DNA of 64,000 nt from Pseudomonas jinjuensis (GCF_900103845.1 NZ_FNIJ01000022.1:34770-98769); one strand, 5' to 3'; shown: positions 16,629-25,306, counted from the stretch's first letter. Notes: generated from the sequence alone by a model not told the origin. Numbers and translations are program-made.

Positions 16629-18703
16629 GGCAGGCGGCGGATGTCGGCCTCGGCGTGCCGCTGTCCCTGCTTGAGCAACTGGGTCATCTCCCGCGCCGGC
16701 ATCGGCTTGCCGTACAGGTAGCCCTGGCCTTCATGGCAGCCCTGGGCGACCACGTAGGCCTCCTGCTCCGCGGTTTCCACGCCCTCGGCGATCACCAGCA
16801 TGCCGAGGCTCTTGCCGAGCTGGATGATGGCGCGAACGATGGTGGCGTCGTCGTCGTTGAGCATCAGGTCCTGGACGAAGCTGCGGTCGATCTTGATCTT
16901 GTCCAGCGGCAGGCTCTTCAGATGGCTGAGTGACGAATAGCCGGTGCCGAAGTCGTCGATGGCGATCAGCGCGCCGGCGCGGCGCAGGCTGTGCAGGTGC
17001 TGGGCGGCGGTGGAGATGTCCTCCATCAGCGCGGTCTCGGTGACTTCCAGCTCCAGGCAGCGCTGCGGCAGGCGGTGGATCTGCAGCAGGTTGCTGACCA
17101 CCCGCGGCAGGGCGGCGTGGCGCAGCTGCACGGCGGAGAGGTTGACCGCCATGCGCAGCTCCTCGAAGCCGCCGTCGTGCCATTCGCGCAACTGCCGGCA
17201 GGCCTGGTCGAGGGCCCACTCGCCGATGCCGACGATGCTGCCGCTCTGTTCCGCCAGCGGGATGAACAGGTCGGGGGCGATCCAGCCCTGGGTCGGGTGC
17301 TGCCAGCGCAGCAGGGCCTCGACCCCGACCACGCGCTGGCTGCCGTATTCCACCTGCGGCTGGTAGACCAGCTGCAGCTGGTTGCGCGCCACCGCCTCGC
17401 GCAGGTCCTTTTCCAGCTCGCGGCGGTGGCGCATCTCGCTGTCCACGCTGGCGATGTAGAACTGGTAGCGGTGGCGCGAGCGGGCCTTGGCCAGGGTCAT
17501 GGTCTGCTCGCCCTTCTGCAGCAGCTTCTCGGCGGTCTCGCCGTCCTCCGGGTAGAGGGTGATGCCGATAGTGGCGCGCAGCTGGATCTGTCGCTGGTCC
17601 ACCTCGAACGGCGTCTCCAGGTCGTCGAGGATCTGCTGGGCCAGCTCGGCCGCCTCGTAGGGATGCTCGATGTCGGCCTGCACCAGGGCGAACTCGTCGC
17701 CGCCCAGCCGCGCCCGCGCGCCGAGATGCACGCTGCGCAGGCGCAGGCGGTCGGCGAAGGCGATCAGCAACTGGTCGCCCATCTGGTAGCTGTACTGCTC
17801 GTTGATGCCCTTGAAGTCGTCCAGCCCCAGGCACAGCACCGCCACCCGGCGCTGCAGGCGCGTCGCCTCGCCGAGGATCTGTTCCAGGCGCTGCTGCAGC
17901 AGCTGGCGGTTCGGCAGGCCGGTGAGGAAGTCGTACTGGGAAATCCGCAGCAGGCTGTTCTCCGCCTCGCGGCGCAGGTTGCCGTTGCGTTCGATGGACT
18001 CCAGCAACTGGTTGGCGGTGTCGATCCAGCGGCCCAGCTCGTTGTGCTCGTGGCCGCGCAGCATCGGCAGCTTGCGCTGGCCGGGGCGGTCCGGGTTGAT
18101 GCTGGAGAGGTGTTCGCTGAGCTTGAGCAGCGGCTTGGTCAGCAGCCAGTGGTAGATGAGGAACATCATCAGGCCGAGGGCCAGGGCGCGGAGGATGCCG
18201 GAGATGAAGATCACCGCCGAGGTGGTGAGGAAATCGGCGCCGTAGGCCGCGGTGTCCATGGTGATCTGCAGGTCGCCGTAGTATTCCTTGCCGTCGCGGC
18301 TGGTGAGCGGAATCGAGTAGCTCATCTCGGAGCCGAATATCGGGTCGGTCATCCAGCGGCTCGCCGACTCCAGCAGCGGCCGCGACTTCTCCGCGAGCAT
18401 CGGTTCGCCGGGCTGGCCGATGGCGGCGTAGCGCACCGCCTCGTGCTGGAACAGGCCTTCCAGCACCTGCATGGCCATGTCCCGGTCGAGGCTGTAGACC
18501 GCCTGGGTGGACGGATCGCGGACCATCGCCAGGATGCGTTGCGACTCGTTCTGCGCATCCTGCCGCGCCTTGTAGGCGTCGAACACGATCTGGCCGCAGC
18601 TCAGCACCACGCCGACGGCGAGGGCGGCGAGCAGCACGACGCGCAGCAACTTGAGTGAAAGGCTGTGCCGGGGGGCCAGTTTCAAGGGGGCTTCCTTGTG
18701 CAT
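16604..18703 (-). CDS. bifA: Cyclic-di-GMP phosphodiesterase BifA (CHASE-like, GGDEF-EAL)
   Basis: 699 aa from ATG at 18703. Two transmembrane helices (about 15-40 and 165-190) flank a periplasmic sensor region; a HAMP-like linker, a GGDEF domain and an EAL domain follow. The EAL catalytic motifs GVEALLRW (near 460) and AIDDFGTGYSS are intact, so it should degrade c-di-GMP; BifA controls biofilm and motility in Pseudomonas. The diguanylate motif reads GGDEF (333-337), whereas P. aeruginosa BifA has a degenerate GGDQF. The true start may instead be TTG at 18685: it has AAGGAA six bases upstream and gives MKLAPRHSLSLKLLRVV, closer to known BifA N-termini, while the ATG has no good ribosome site. 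Confidence 0.92.
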   Translation of the reverse strand: MHKEAPLKLAPRHSLSLKLLRVVLLAALAVGVVLSCGQIVFDAYKARQDAQNESQRILAMVRDPSTQAVYSLDRDMAMQVLEGLFQHEAVRYAAIGQPGEPMLAEKSRPLLESASRWMTDPIFGSEMSYSIPLTSRDGKEYYGDLQITMDTAAYGADFLTTSAVIFISGILRALALGLMMFLIYHWLLTKPLLKLSEHLSSINPDRPGQRKLPMLRGHEHNELGRWIDTANQLLESIERNGNLRREAENSLLRISQYDFLTGLPNRQLLQQRLEQILGEATRLQRRVAVLCLGLDDFKGINEQYSYQMGDQLLIAFADRLRLRSVHLGARARLGGDEFALVQADIEHPYEAAELAQQILDDLETPFEVDQRQIQLRATIGITLYPEDGETAEKLLQKGEQTMTLAKARSRHRYQFYIASVDSEMRHRRELEKDLREAVARNQLQLVYQPQVEYGSQRVVGVEALLRWQHPTQGWIAPDLFIPLAEQSGSIVGIGEWALDQACRQLREWHDGGFEELRMAVNLSAVQLRHAALPRVVSNLLQIHRLPQRCLELEVTETALMEDISTAAQHLHSLRRAGALIAIDDFGTGYSSLSHLKSLPLDKIKIDRSFVQDLMLNDDDATIVRAIIQLGKSLGMLVIAEGVETAEQEAYVVAQGCHEGQGYLYGKPMPAREMTQLLKQGQRHAEADIRRLPQKPPSPR

Positions 18704-18817
18704 CGCCAACGGCGAACGACTGGTCTGAGTATTGGTAATCGCCGGGGCGCCGTCAAAGGTCCTGCGGACGGTTTTCTGGCGCCATCTCCGCACGCCGGCC
18801 TGCACCCGGCGAAAACG

Positions 18818-18846
18818 CAGAAACCCGGCTCAGGGCCGGGTTTCTG
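18818..18846 (-). terminator. Rho-independent terminator of sodB
   Basis: CAGAAACCCGGC and GCCGGGTTTCTG pair perfectly around five bases, 19 bp beyond the sodB stop; the minus-strand transcript then reads CGTTTTCG. It separates sodB from bifA. Confidence 0.8.
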
Positions 18847-18864
18847 CTGGACGCCGGGAGGCTA

Positions 18865-19446
18865 TCAGGCGGCGAAGTTCTTCGCCACGAAGTCCCAGTT
18901 CACCAGGTTCCAGAACGCCTCGACGTACTTCGGACGCAGGTTGCGGTAGTCGATGTAGTAGGCGTGTTCCCACACGTCGCAGGTCAGCAGCGGGGTGTCG
19001 CCGCTGGTCAGCGGGCAGCCGGCGCCGATGGTGCTGGCCAGGGCCAGGGAGCCGTCGGCCTTCTTCACCAGCCAGGCCCAGCCGGAGCCGAAGGTGCCGA
19101 TGGCGGTCTTGGTGAACTCTTCCTTGAACTTGTCGAAGGAACCGAAGGCGGCGTTGATGGCGTCAGCCAGGGCGCCGGTGGGCTGGCCGCCGGCGTTCGG
19201 AGCCAGGCAGTTCCAGTAGAAGGTGTGGTTCCAGACCTGGGCAGCGTTGTTGAAGATGCCGCCGGAGGAGGTCTTGACGATGTCTTCCAGGCTCTTGCCT
19301 TCGAATTCGGTGCCCGGAACCAGGTTGTTCAGGTTCACCACGTAGGTGTTGTGGTGCTTGCCGTAGTGGTATTCCAGGGTTTCCGCGGAAATGTGCGGTT
19401 CAAGGGCGTTCTGCGCGTAGGGCAGCGGCGGCAATTCGAAAGCCAT
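18865..19446 (-). CDS. sodB: Iron superoxide dismutase SodB
   Basis: 193 aa, with TAGGAGAAACACC before ATG. SodB converts superoxide to H2O2 and O2 in the cytoplasm. The four metal ligands are present at standard positions: His27 (LEYHYGKHH), His74 ([10 protein letters not shown]), Asp157 and His161 ([12 protein letters not shown]). The [11 protein letters not shown] segment is typical of Fe-type enzymes. A terminator follows immediately. The upstream region holds a CCGGGAGC-GTTG-GCTCCCGG hairpin at 19563-19582, which could end argO transcription or lie in the sodB leader. Confidence 0.97.
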   Translation of the reverse strand: MAFELPPLPYAQNALEPHISAETLEYHYGKHHNTYVVNLNNLVPGTEFEGKSLEDIVKTSSGGIFNNAAQVWNHTFYWNCLAPNAGGQPTGALADAINAAFGSFDKFKEEFTKTAIGTFGSGWAWLVKKADGSLALASTIGAGCPLTSGDTPLLTCDVWEHAYYIDYRNLRPKYVEAFWNLVNWDFVAKNFAA

Positions 19447-19742
19447 GGTGTTTCTCCTATTTTTTCATCAGGGCTGGCGCGGCTAGCGCGTGACCGGTGC
19501 ACGGGGCCGGTTCGGTGATGGTCGCGGCATCCGGGGTCGCTGCGATGACAGCGAAGGTGGCTCCGGGAGCGTTGGCTCCCGGCGCCGCGAAGCCAGGATC
19601 ATAGCACCCGTCCCCGTGCATATCCACGCAGCAACTGTAGGGGAAAAGCCTCGCGCCAGCGCGCCGCGGACGGTCCGCTTCCCCTCTCGGATGGACCGCG
19701 GGGCCAGGGCGGGGTTCGAACTTTCCGCCGCGGGTCCGCGCC

Positions 19743-20345
19743 TCAGCCGGCGAACACCAGCTGCGCCGCCACGCCCAGCATCATCGCCGCGACCATCAGG
19801 TCGAGCAGCCGCCAGGTGGCCGGGCGGGCCAGCCAGGGGGCGAGCCAGGCGGCGCCCACGGCGAGGGTGAAGAACCACAGCAGCGAGGCGCTGGCCGCGC
19901 CCATGGCGTAGGCGCCGGGGGCGGCCTGCTGGGCGCCGAGGGAGCCGATCAGCAGCACGGTGTCGAGGTAGACGTGGGGGTTGAGCAGGGTCACCGCCAG
20001 CGCGGCGAGCAGCACCGCCTTGCGCGAGCGCGGCCCGGCCCCGCCGTCGCGCTCCAGCGCCTGCGGGGCGAAGGCGCGGCGCAGCGCCTTGGCGCCGTAC
20101 CAGATGAGGAAGGCCGCGCCGCCCCAGCGCGCCACGGCGAGCAGGGTGGGGCTTTCCGCCAGCACCTTGGCCAGGCCGAACACCCCGGCGCTGACCAGCA
20201 GCGCGTCGCACAGCACGCAGAGCGTGGCCACCGACAGGTGATGCTCGCGGCGCAGGCTCTGGGCGAGGACGAAGGCGTTCTGCGCGCCGATGGCGATGAT
20301 CAGGCCGGCCGCGACCAGCAGGCCGTTCAGGTAGCTCTGCCACAT
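19743..20345 (-). CDS. argO: LysE-type arginine/lysine exporter ArgO
   Basis: 200 aa with six predicted transmembrane helices and the LysE signature GLLVAAGLIIAIGAQNAFVLAQSLRREH at the N-terminus. The helix-two region CVLCDALLVSAGVFGLAKVL and the conserved VTLLNPHVYLDTVLLIGSLG (NPHVYLDT motif) are as in ArgO. It exports basic amino acids when they are in excess. It is divergent from the argP-like regulator with a 101-bp shared promoter region, the classical argO-argP arrangement, so activation by ArgP is expected. Confidence 0.92.
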   Translation of the reverse strand: MWQSYLNGLLVAAGLIIAIGAQNAFVLAQSLRREHHLSVATLCVLCDALLVSAGVFGLAKVLAESPTLLAVARWGGAAFLIWYGAKALRRAFAPQALERDGGAGPRSRKAVLLAALAVTLLNPHVYLDTVLLIGSLGAQQAAPGAYAMGAASASLLWFFTLAVGAAWLAPWLARPATWRLLDLMVAAMMLGVAAQLVFAG

Positions 20346-20401
20346 GATGGGAATACTCGTGTGAGGTGGGAATTGCTGGCCAGTCTGCGGTCGGCGGAGC
20401 T

Positions 20402-20446
20402 ATAAGGAAAACGAATCCTGTTGATATCCCATTAGGAAAACTGATC
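20402..20446. promoter_or_regulatory. Paired ATAAGGAAAAC / ATTAGGAAAAC elements between argO and argP
   Basis: ATAAGGAAAACGAATC (20402-20417) and ATTAGGAAAACTGATC (20431-20446) are near-identical direct repeats spaced 29 bp start to start. The second doubles as the argP ribosome site. They are candidate LysR-type (ArgP) contacts; this is inference. Confidence 0.35.
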
Positions 20447-21334
20447 ATGTTCGACTACAAGCTGCTGGCTGCCCTCGCCGCCGTGGTGGAGCAGGGCGGC
20501 TTCGAGCGCGGCGCCCAGGTGCTCGGCCTGTCGCAATCGGCGATTTCCCAGCGCATCAAGCTGCTCGAAGCGCGGGTCGGCCAGCCGGTGCTGGTGCGCT
20601 CGACCCGGCCGCTACCCACCGAACTGGGCCAGCGCCTGCTCAACCATGTGCAGCAGGTGCGCCTGCTGGAGGGCGACCTGCAGCGCTGGGTGCCGGGACT
20701 GGACGAAGGCGGCGCCGCCGAACGCCTGCGCCTGGCGCTGAACGCCGACAGCCTGGCCACCTGGTGGGCCGACGCCGTAGGCGGTTTCTGCGCCGAGCGC
20801 GGCGTGCTGCTGGACCTGGTGATGGAGGACCAGGAAGTCGGCCTCAAGCGCATGCGCGCCGGCGAGGTGGCCGGCTGCGTCTGCGCCAGCCCGCGGCCGG
20901 TGGCGGGCGGCCGCTGCGTGCCGCTGGGGAAGATGCGCTATCGCGGTCTGGCCAGCCCGGCGTTCGTCGCCCGGCACTTTCCCGATGGCGTGCGCGCCGA
21001 GGCGCTGGCCCGGGCGCCGGCGATCGTCTTCGGCCCGGACGACCAGCTGCAGCACCGCTACCTGGCCGAACTCGGCGTCGACGGCAGCTTCGTCCATCAT
21101 CTCTGCCCCTCGTCCGAAGGCTTCGTGCGCCTCACCAGCGGCGGCCTCGGCTGGGGGCTGGTGCCCGAGCAGCAGGTGCGCGGCGAACTGGAGCGCGGGG
21201 AACTGGTGGAGCTGCTGCCGGGACGGGTGATCGACGTGCCGCTGTACTGGCACCACTGGCGCAATGGCGGCGAGCTGCTCGCCGCGCTTACCGAGCACCT
21301 GCTGAAGAATGCGGCGAAGCTGCTGGTGCCCTAG
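20447..21334 (+). CDS. argP: LysR-family regulator ArgP (IciA)
   Basis: 295 aa from ATG at 20447 (TAGGAAAACTGATC upstream), which begins the LysR helix-turn-helix exactly (MFDYKLLAALAAVVEQGGFERGAQVLGLSQSAISQRIKLLEARVGQPVLVRS). Residues 90-290 form the substrate-binding domain. ArgP responds to arginine and lysine and activates exporters such as argO. Its divergent position next to argO supports the name. The 3' end overlaps the convergent saccharopine dehydrogenase-like gene by 4 bp. Confidence 0.92.
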   Translation: MFDYKLLAALAAVVEQGGFERGAQVLGLSQSAISQRIKLLEARVGQPVLVRSTRPLPTELGQRLLNHVQQVRLLEGDLQRWVPGLDEGGAAERLRLALNADSLATWWADAVGGFCAERGVLLDLVMEDQEVGLKRMRAGEVAGCVCASPRPVAGGRCVPLGKMRYRGLASPAFVARHFPDGVRAEALARAPAIVFGPDDQLQHRYLAELGVDGSFVHHLCPSSEGFVRLTSGGLGWGLVPEQQVRGELERGELVELLPGRVIDVPLYWHHWRNGGELLAALTEHLLKNAAKLLVP

Positions 21335-22392
21335 GTGTCCCGCCCGCGGATAGTGATCCTGCTGCTGCCGGGCAGTTCCTCCACGCAGCGTTCGCCGAAG
21401 AGCTGCGACGGCGTGAAGTAGCCGCCGCCACCGCGGTGATAGAGCAGTCGCCGCACCGCCAGCAGCGCGCCGTGCATCGTCACTTCGTAGCCGTTGGCGG
21501 TTTCCAGCCGCGCGCTGCGGCGTTCGCCGCGCTCGTTGCGCACCTCGCCCCAGACCCAGGTGCGCTGGTGCTCGCGGGCCGCCTCGTCGGGACCCTGGAC
21601 GCGGCGCCGCACCTGTTCCTTGAGCCAGTCCTGGACCCGGTCCATCCCGAGCAGCGGATCGATCAGGCGCATGCCGAGCGCCACGCCGGCGGGGGCGGGC
21701 AGGTAGACCTCGATGTTGCCGATGCCGGTGCTGTAGTAGGCGGTCGCCACGTCGCCCCAGGGAACCGTCACCGCCGGGCGCAGGCCGCGGCCGAAGTCGA
21801 TGTCGCGGCGCCTGTAGCCCAGCGGCACGTCGCGCAGCACGCCGCCCTCGCGGACCTTGCCGCCGAGCTTGAGCGCCTCCACCGAGGTCCTGGCAGTGCC
21901 CGGCGAGAGGCCGCTGGAACTGTCGAAGCCCAGCGCCAGGCGGGTCGCGTCGGGCATGGCGCGGGCCAGGCAGGCGGCGACGCAGTCGGTGGGGATGACG
22001 TCGAAGCCGACGCCCGGGCAGAGCACGACCCCTGCGGCCCGGGCCACCTCGTCGAGCCCGTGAAGCTGCTCGAACACCGCGATTTCGCCGGTGATGTCGG
22101 CATAATGCGTGGCGCTGGCCAGGCAGGCCTCCACCATGGGCGCGGCGGTGGCGGAGAACGGACCGGCGCAGTTGACCAGCACCGCCACGTCGTCCAGGGC
22201 TTCGGCGGCGCTGGCGCGGTCGTCCAGGCCGAACACCCGGCAGTCCAGCCCGAACAGGGTGCCAAGGGCGTGCACGGCGGCCGGGTCGCGCCCGCCGAGC
22301 AGCGGCGTCAGCCCCTGGCGGTGCGCTTCTTCCGCGATCAGCCGGCCGGTGTAGCCGTTGGCGCCGTAGATCATCCAGCGGGTTTTGCTCAT
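21331..22392 (-). CDS. Saccharopine dehydrogenase-like NAD(P)-binding protein
   Basis: 353 aa. The N-terminus MSKTRWMIYGANGYTGRLIAEEAHRQG has the G-x-x-G-Y-T-G-R motif of the saccharopine dehydrogenase/trans-acting enoyl reductase family. The NCAGPFSATAAPMVEACLASATHYADITGE stretch is the second family hallmark. Members act as oxidoreductases or as trans enoyl reductases with polyketide synthases, but no partner synthase is present here, so the substrate is unknown. It is divergent from the 22499 gene, sharing about 106 bp of promoter region. Confidence 0.85.
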   Translation of the reverse strand: MSKTRWMIYGANGYTGRLIAEEAHRQGLTPLLGGRDPAAVHALGTLFGLDCRVFGLDDRASAAEALDDVAVLVNCAGPFSATAAPMVEACLASATHYADITGEIAVFEQLHGLDEVARAAGVVLCPGVGFDVIPTDCVAACLARAMPDATRLALGFDSSSGLSPGTARTSVEALKLGGKVREGGVLRDVPLGYRRRDIDFGRGLRPAVTVPWGDVATAYYSTGIGNIEVYLPAPAGVALGMRLIDPLLGMDRVQDWLKEQVRRRVQGPDEAAREHQRTWVWGEVRNERGERRSARLETANGYEVTMHGALLAVRRLLYHRGGGGYFTPSQLFGERCVEELPGSSRITIRGRDT

Positions 22393-22498
22393 GATGGCGG
22401 CTCTTGGCGAGGTTATCGGCTAAAGATTAGCCGCATGTGCCCGACTTTCGTCCCGGCCGCCGGAGTGGCCGGGATTTTCCATTTTCCGGGGGAACGAC

Positions 22499-23494
22499 AT
22501 GAAGATTCTGGTGACCGGTGCCAGCGGGTTCATAGGCGGGCGTTTCGCCCGCTTCGCCCTCGGCGAGGGGCTGTCGGTACGGGTCAACGGACGCCGCGCC
22601 GAGGCGCTGCAGCCGCTGGTGGAGCGCGGTGCCGAGTTCGTCGCCGGCGACCTGTCCGATCCGGCGCTGGCGCGGCGCCTGTGCGATGGCGTCGAGGCGG
22701 TGGTGCATTGCGCCGGCGCGGTGGGCTCCTGGGGCACTCGCGAATATTTCCAGCAGGCCAACGTCGGCCTCACCGAAGCGGTGGTGGACGCTTGCCTGAA
22801 GCAGCGCGTGCGGCGGCTGGTGCACCTGTCGTCGCCGTCCATCTATTTCGACGGCAGGTCGCACGTCGGCATCGGCGAAGAGCAGGTGCCGGGGAAATTC
22901 TTCGATCACTGCGGCGCGACCAGGTACCAGGCCGAGCGCGTCGCCCTCGGCGCCCAGGAATTCGGCCTGGAGGTGCTGGCGCTGCGCCCGCGCTTCGTCA
23001 CCGGCGCCGGCGCCGGCGACACCAGCATCTTCCCGCGCCTGATCGCGGCGCAGCGCCAGGGCCGCCTGCGCATCGTCGGCCAGGGCCTGAACCGCGCGGA
23101 TTTCACCAGCGTGCACAACCTCAACGAGGCGCTGTTCGCCGCGCTGATGGCCAATGACGCGGCGCTGGGCCAGGCCTACAACATCAGCAACGGCGAGCCG
23201 GTGCCGCTGTGGGACGCGGCCAACTACGTGTTCCGCCGCCTCGACCTGCCGCCGGTACGCAAGCATGTCGCCTACCCGCTGGCCTATGGCGCGGCGGCGC
23301 TCGGCGAAGGCATCTGCCGCCTGTTGCCGGGCAAGCCCGAGCCGAAGGTGATGCGCCTGATGGTCTCGGCGATGGCCCACGACTTCACCCTGGACATCAG
23401 CCGCGCGCGGCAATACCTCGGCTACGAGCCGACGACCAGCCTGTGGACGGCGCTGGACGAGTTCTGCGACTGGTGGAAGTTGCGCGGGCTGTGA
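22499..23494 (+). CDS. Extended SDR, NAD-dependent epimerase/3beta-HSD-like protein with altered active site
   Basis: 331 aa. GGGGGAACGAC precedes ATG. The Rossmann motif TGASGFIGG is at residues 6-14, and Ser in VHLSSPSIYF near residue 111 is the expected catalytic Ser. The active-site Y-x3-K dyad is expected at residues 138 and 142, but the sequence is Cys138-Gly-Ala-Thr-Arg142 followed by YQAERVAL. Both changes are single A-to-G steps (TAC to TGC, AAG to AGG). Otherwise the protein is full length with the SDR extended motif RADFTSVHNLNEAL. It may be inactive, may use a different mechanism, or may contain sequence error. Confidence 0.85.
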   Translation: MKILVTGASGFIGGRFARFALGEGLSVRVNGRRAEALQPLVERGAEFVAGDLSDPALARRLCDGVEAVVHCAGAVGSWGTREYFQQANVGLTEAVVDACLKQRVRRLVHLSSPSIYFDGRSHVGIGEEQVPGKFFDHCGATRYQAERVALGAQEFGLEVLALRPRFVTGAGAGDTSIFPRLIAAQRQGRLRIVGQGLNRADFTSVHNLNEALFAALMANDAALGQAYNISNGEPVPLWDAANYVFRRLDLPPVRKHVAYPLAYGAAALGEGICRLLPGKPEPKVMRLMVSAMAHDFTLDISRARQYLGYEPTTSLWTALDEFCDWWKLRGL

Positions 23495-23501
23495 GGGCTG
23501 G

Positions 23502-23525
23502 GTCGCGGGCATGGCCCGCTCCTAC
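23502..23525. repeat. REP-type repeat GCGGGCATGGCCCGCTCC, inverted copy
   Basis: This is the reverse orientation of the GTAGGAGCGGGCCATGCCCG family, located eight bases after the SDR stop codon. Confidence 0.75.
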
Positions 23526-23537
23526 GCCCGGGCTGTG

Positions 23538-23614
23538 CGTAGGGTGGATCACGCTCCATCGATCCACCAACCGGCCCCGCCGATGGTGGATGGAAAAGCG
23601 CCATCCACCCTACG
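23538..23614. repeat. GTAGGGTGGATCACGC...CCATCCACCCTACG repeat, copy 2
   Basis: Same unit as 9621-9706 but with a shorter centre (ACCGGCCCCGCCG instead of the longer GC palindrome). Confidence 0.8.
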
Positions 23615-23650
23615 TCCTGAACGCGGATCGAGCAGGGCCGTACCGCTCTT

Positions 23651-23742
23651 TGTAGGAGCCAGCTTGCTGGCGATCAGCCGAGCCATCCGGCTACACCGAG
23701 TTTTCCGATAACGCCCGGATCGCCAGCAAGCTGGCTCCTACA
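23651..23742. repeat. Inverted pair of GTAGGAGCCAGCTTGCTGGC repeats
   Basis: A forward copy (23651-23674) and an inverted copy (23719-23742) flank 44 bp of unique sequence. This is the bipartite BIME-like arrangement of Pseudomonas REP elements. Confidence 0.8.
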
Positions 23743-23766
23743 GGTCCGGTGTCAGCGGGGCAGACC

Positions 23767-23847
23767 GTAGGGTGGATCACGCTCCATCGATCCACCATGG
23801 CCGCGCATGCGGCCCCGCAATGGTGGATGGAAAAGCGCCATCCACGT
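23767..23847. repeat. GTAGGGTGGATCACGC repeat, copy 3
   Basis: A nearly full unit with the GCCGCGCATGCGGC centre; its closing end is truncated after GCGCCATCCACG, right before the 3' end of the 90-aa gene. Confidence 0.8.
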
Positions 23848-23869
23848 TCGAGCGCTGCGATACCGTGCC

Positions 23870-24142
23870 TCACCCCCGCAACGGCCCCGCATACTGCCGG
23901 TGACCGCCCGGATCGGGCATGAAGGAAGGTTCCTGTACCACCCGCGGCAGGGTGACGCCGCTCAGCTCGCTCAGGCGTTCGCCAAGCCGGCGGGTTTCCG
24001 TTTCGCCCGATCCGGCGCAGGCCGCGAGCATCCGGGGAATCGCATCGTCCTGCTGGAAATGGATATCCAGCGCCTGCTCTGCGCGCAGCCGCCGGCGCAG
24101 CTCGCGCATGCAGTCCAGGATCGCCTTGTTGAACTCGATCAT
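23870..24142 (-). CDS. Small conserved-looking protein of unknown function (90 aa)
   Basis: The start at 24142 has an excellent ribosome site (GGAGGAAAGCGG). The protein begins MIEFNKAILDCMRELRRRLR and continues with a helical, charged region, then a Pro/Gly-rich tail. It has no signal peptide or transmembrane segment. The reading frame extends upstream without a stop, but that part has no start with a ribosome site and has shadow-frame composition. It is divergent from the coiled-coil membrane protein at 24368. I do not recognise a family. Confidence 0.6.
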   Translation of the reverse strand: MIEFNKAILDCMRELRRRLRAEQALDIHFQQDDAIPRMLAACAGSGETETRRLGERLSELSGVTLPRVVQEPSFMPDPGGHRQYAGPLRG

Positions 24143-24367
24143 CCGCTTTCCTCCCCCTGTGGACACCCGCCGACGAGCAGAGCAAGCGCTGTGCCATGCC
24201 GCCGCGGGCCGTGCCATTGGGGAACCACGGGGCCTGGCGGTGGTCTTTCGAAGCCCGCGCCTGCTCCGCCGCGGTGCCGCGCGCTCCATGATGGCGCGAT
24301 GCCTGCCGGGGCGCGATATACTGCGCGCTGCACAGCGCACAGCGGCTTTTCTCCACAGGTTCCTTCC

Positions 24368-25222
24368 ATGCGTAACGATACGTTAGACGAACTCGACGAC
24401 GTCCCCAGCATTTCCACCGACGCGGCCGATCGCAGCGAGTTCGGCCATCATCCGCGGCGGATCGTCGAGCCCAGCGGCCGCCCGGTTCCAACGGCTCCGC
24501 GCCGCGCCAGCACCGGCCCGTTGTGGGCACTGGTCGGCGCCATGGCCATCGCCCTCGGCGGCCTGGCCTGGTGGAGCCACCAGCAACTGCTGCTGATGGA
24601 ACAGCAACTGATCGCCACCCAGGAAAGCTTCGCCAAGATCAGCGAGGAAGCCGCCGGTCGCCTCGACGACATCCGCGGCAAGGTGGTGGCGAGCGAATCC
24701 TCGGTCACCACCGACCGCGAGCAGCTGCGTCTGCAGGTCAAGCAGCTGCAGGGCAGGCTCGCCGAACAGGCGCGCCAGCAGCAGGCCTCGCTGAGTCAGA
24801 TCGATGGGCAGCAGGGCAAGCGCCTGGACCAGTTGAGCACCGCGCTGAAGGCCCAGCAGGAAAGCGCCGCGCAGCTGATCAGCCAGCTGGACGGCAAGCT
24901 CAAGTCGCTGGCCGACGAGCAGGGCAAGCTGAAGAGCCTGCAGAACGACATCGCCGCCGCCAGCGCGCAGATCGCCACGGCGAACAGCCAGATCGGCAGC
25001 CTGACCGCCGAGGTCGCCGCGCTGAAGAAGCAGGGCAACCAGAGCCAGGCGATCAAGAGCCTGCAGGATGACCTGCTGGTGCTGCGCAGCGAGCTCGACA
25101 ACAAGCCGGCGCCGAGCAGCAACACCGCCGAATTCGACGCCTTCCGGGCGCAGACCACGCGGACCATCAATACCCTGCAGGCGCAGATCCAGAACCTGCA
25201 GGCGCAACTCGATCGGCGCTGA
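24368..25222 (+). CDS. Inner-membrane protein with long periplasmic coiled coil
   Basis: 284 aa. The ATG at 24368 starts an acidic cytoplasmic segment (MRNDTLDELDDVPSISTDAAD). A single transmembrane helix follows near residues 56-74 (LWALVGAMAIALGGLAWW). Residues about 75-284 are almost entirely coiled coil, with heptads rich in Gln, Leu, Lys and Ala (for example LRLQVKQLQGRLAEQARQQQ). No ATPase motif is present despite database names such as chromosome segregation ATPase for similar proteins. A scaffold or envelope-organising role is possible but not shown. A strong terminator follows. Confidence 0.8.
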   Translation: MRNDTLDELDDVPSISTDAADRSEFGHHPRRIVEPSGRPVPTAPRRASTGPLWALVGAMAIALGGLAWWSHQQLLLMEQQLIATQESFAKISEEAAGRLDDIRGKVVASESSVTTDREQLRLQVKQLQGRLAEQARQQQASLSQIDGQQGKRLDQLSTALKAQQESAAQLISQLDGKLKSLADEQGKLKSLQNDIAAASAQIATANSQIGSLTAEVAALKKQGNQSQAIKSLQDDLLVLRSELDNKPAPSSNTAEFDAFRAQTTRTINTLQAQIQNLQAQLDRR

Positions 25223-25237
25223 CCGGCGCTGTGGACA

Positions 25238-25270
25238 AACCCCCAGGCCCTCGCGGGCCTGGGGGTTTTT
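25238..25270 (+). terminator. Rho-independent terminator after the coiled-coil gene
   Basis: AACCCCCAGGCCC-TCGC-GGGCCTGGGGGTTTTT forms a 13-bp perfect stem followed by a T-run, 16 bp past the stop codon. Confidence 0.9.
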
Positions 25271-25306
25271 CTTTGCCTGTCGTATCGATCTCCTGTTCCT
25301 CGGACC

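Noticed and set aside
16991..18658. 555-aa open frame opposite bifA
   Set aside because: Entirely inside bifA, low-complexity composition, no start signal.
19563..19582. Riboswitch or sRNA upstream of sodB
   Set aside because: Only one simple hairpin is visible and no T-run or conserved aptamer pattern.
23495..23869. Possible CRISPR-like array of repeats
   Set aside because: The units are palindromic, of differing families and orientation, with irregular spacing and no cas genes: REP/BIME-type elements instead.
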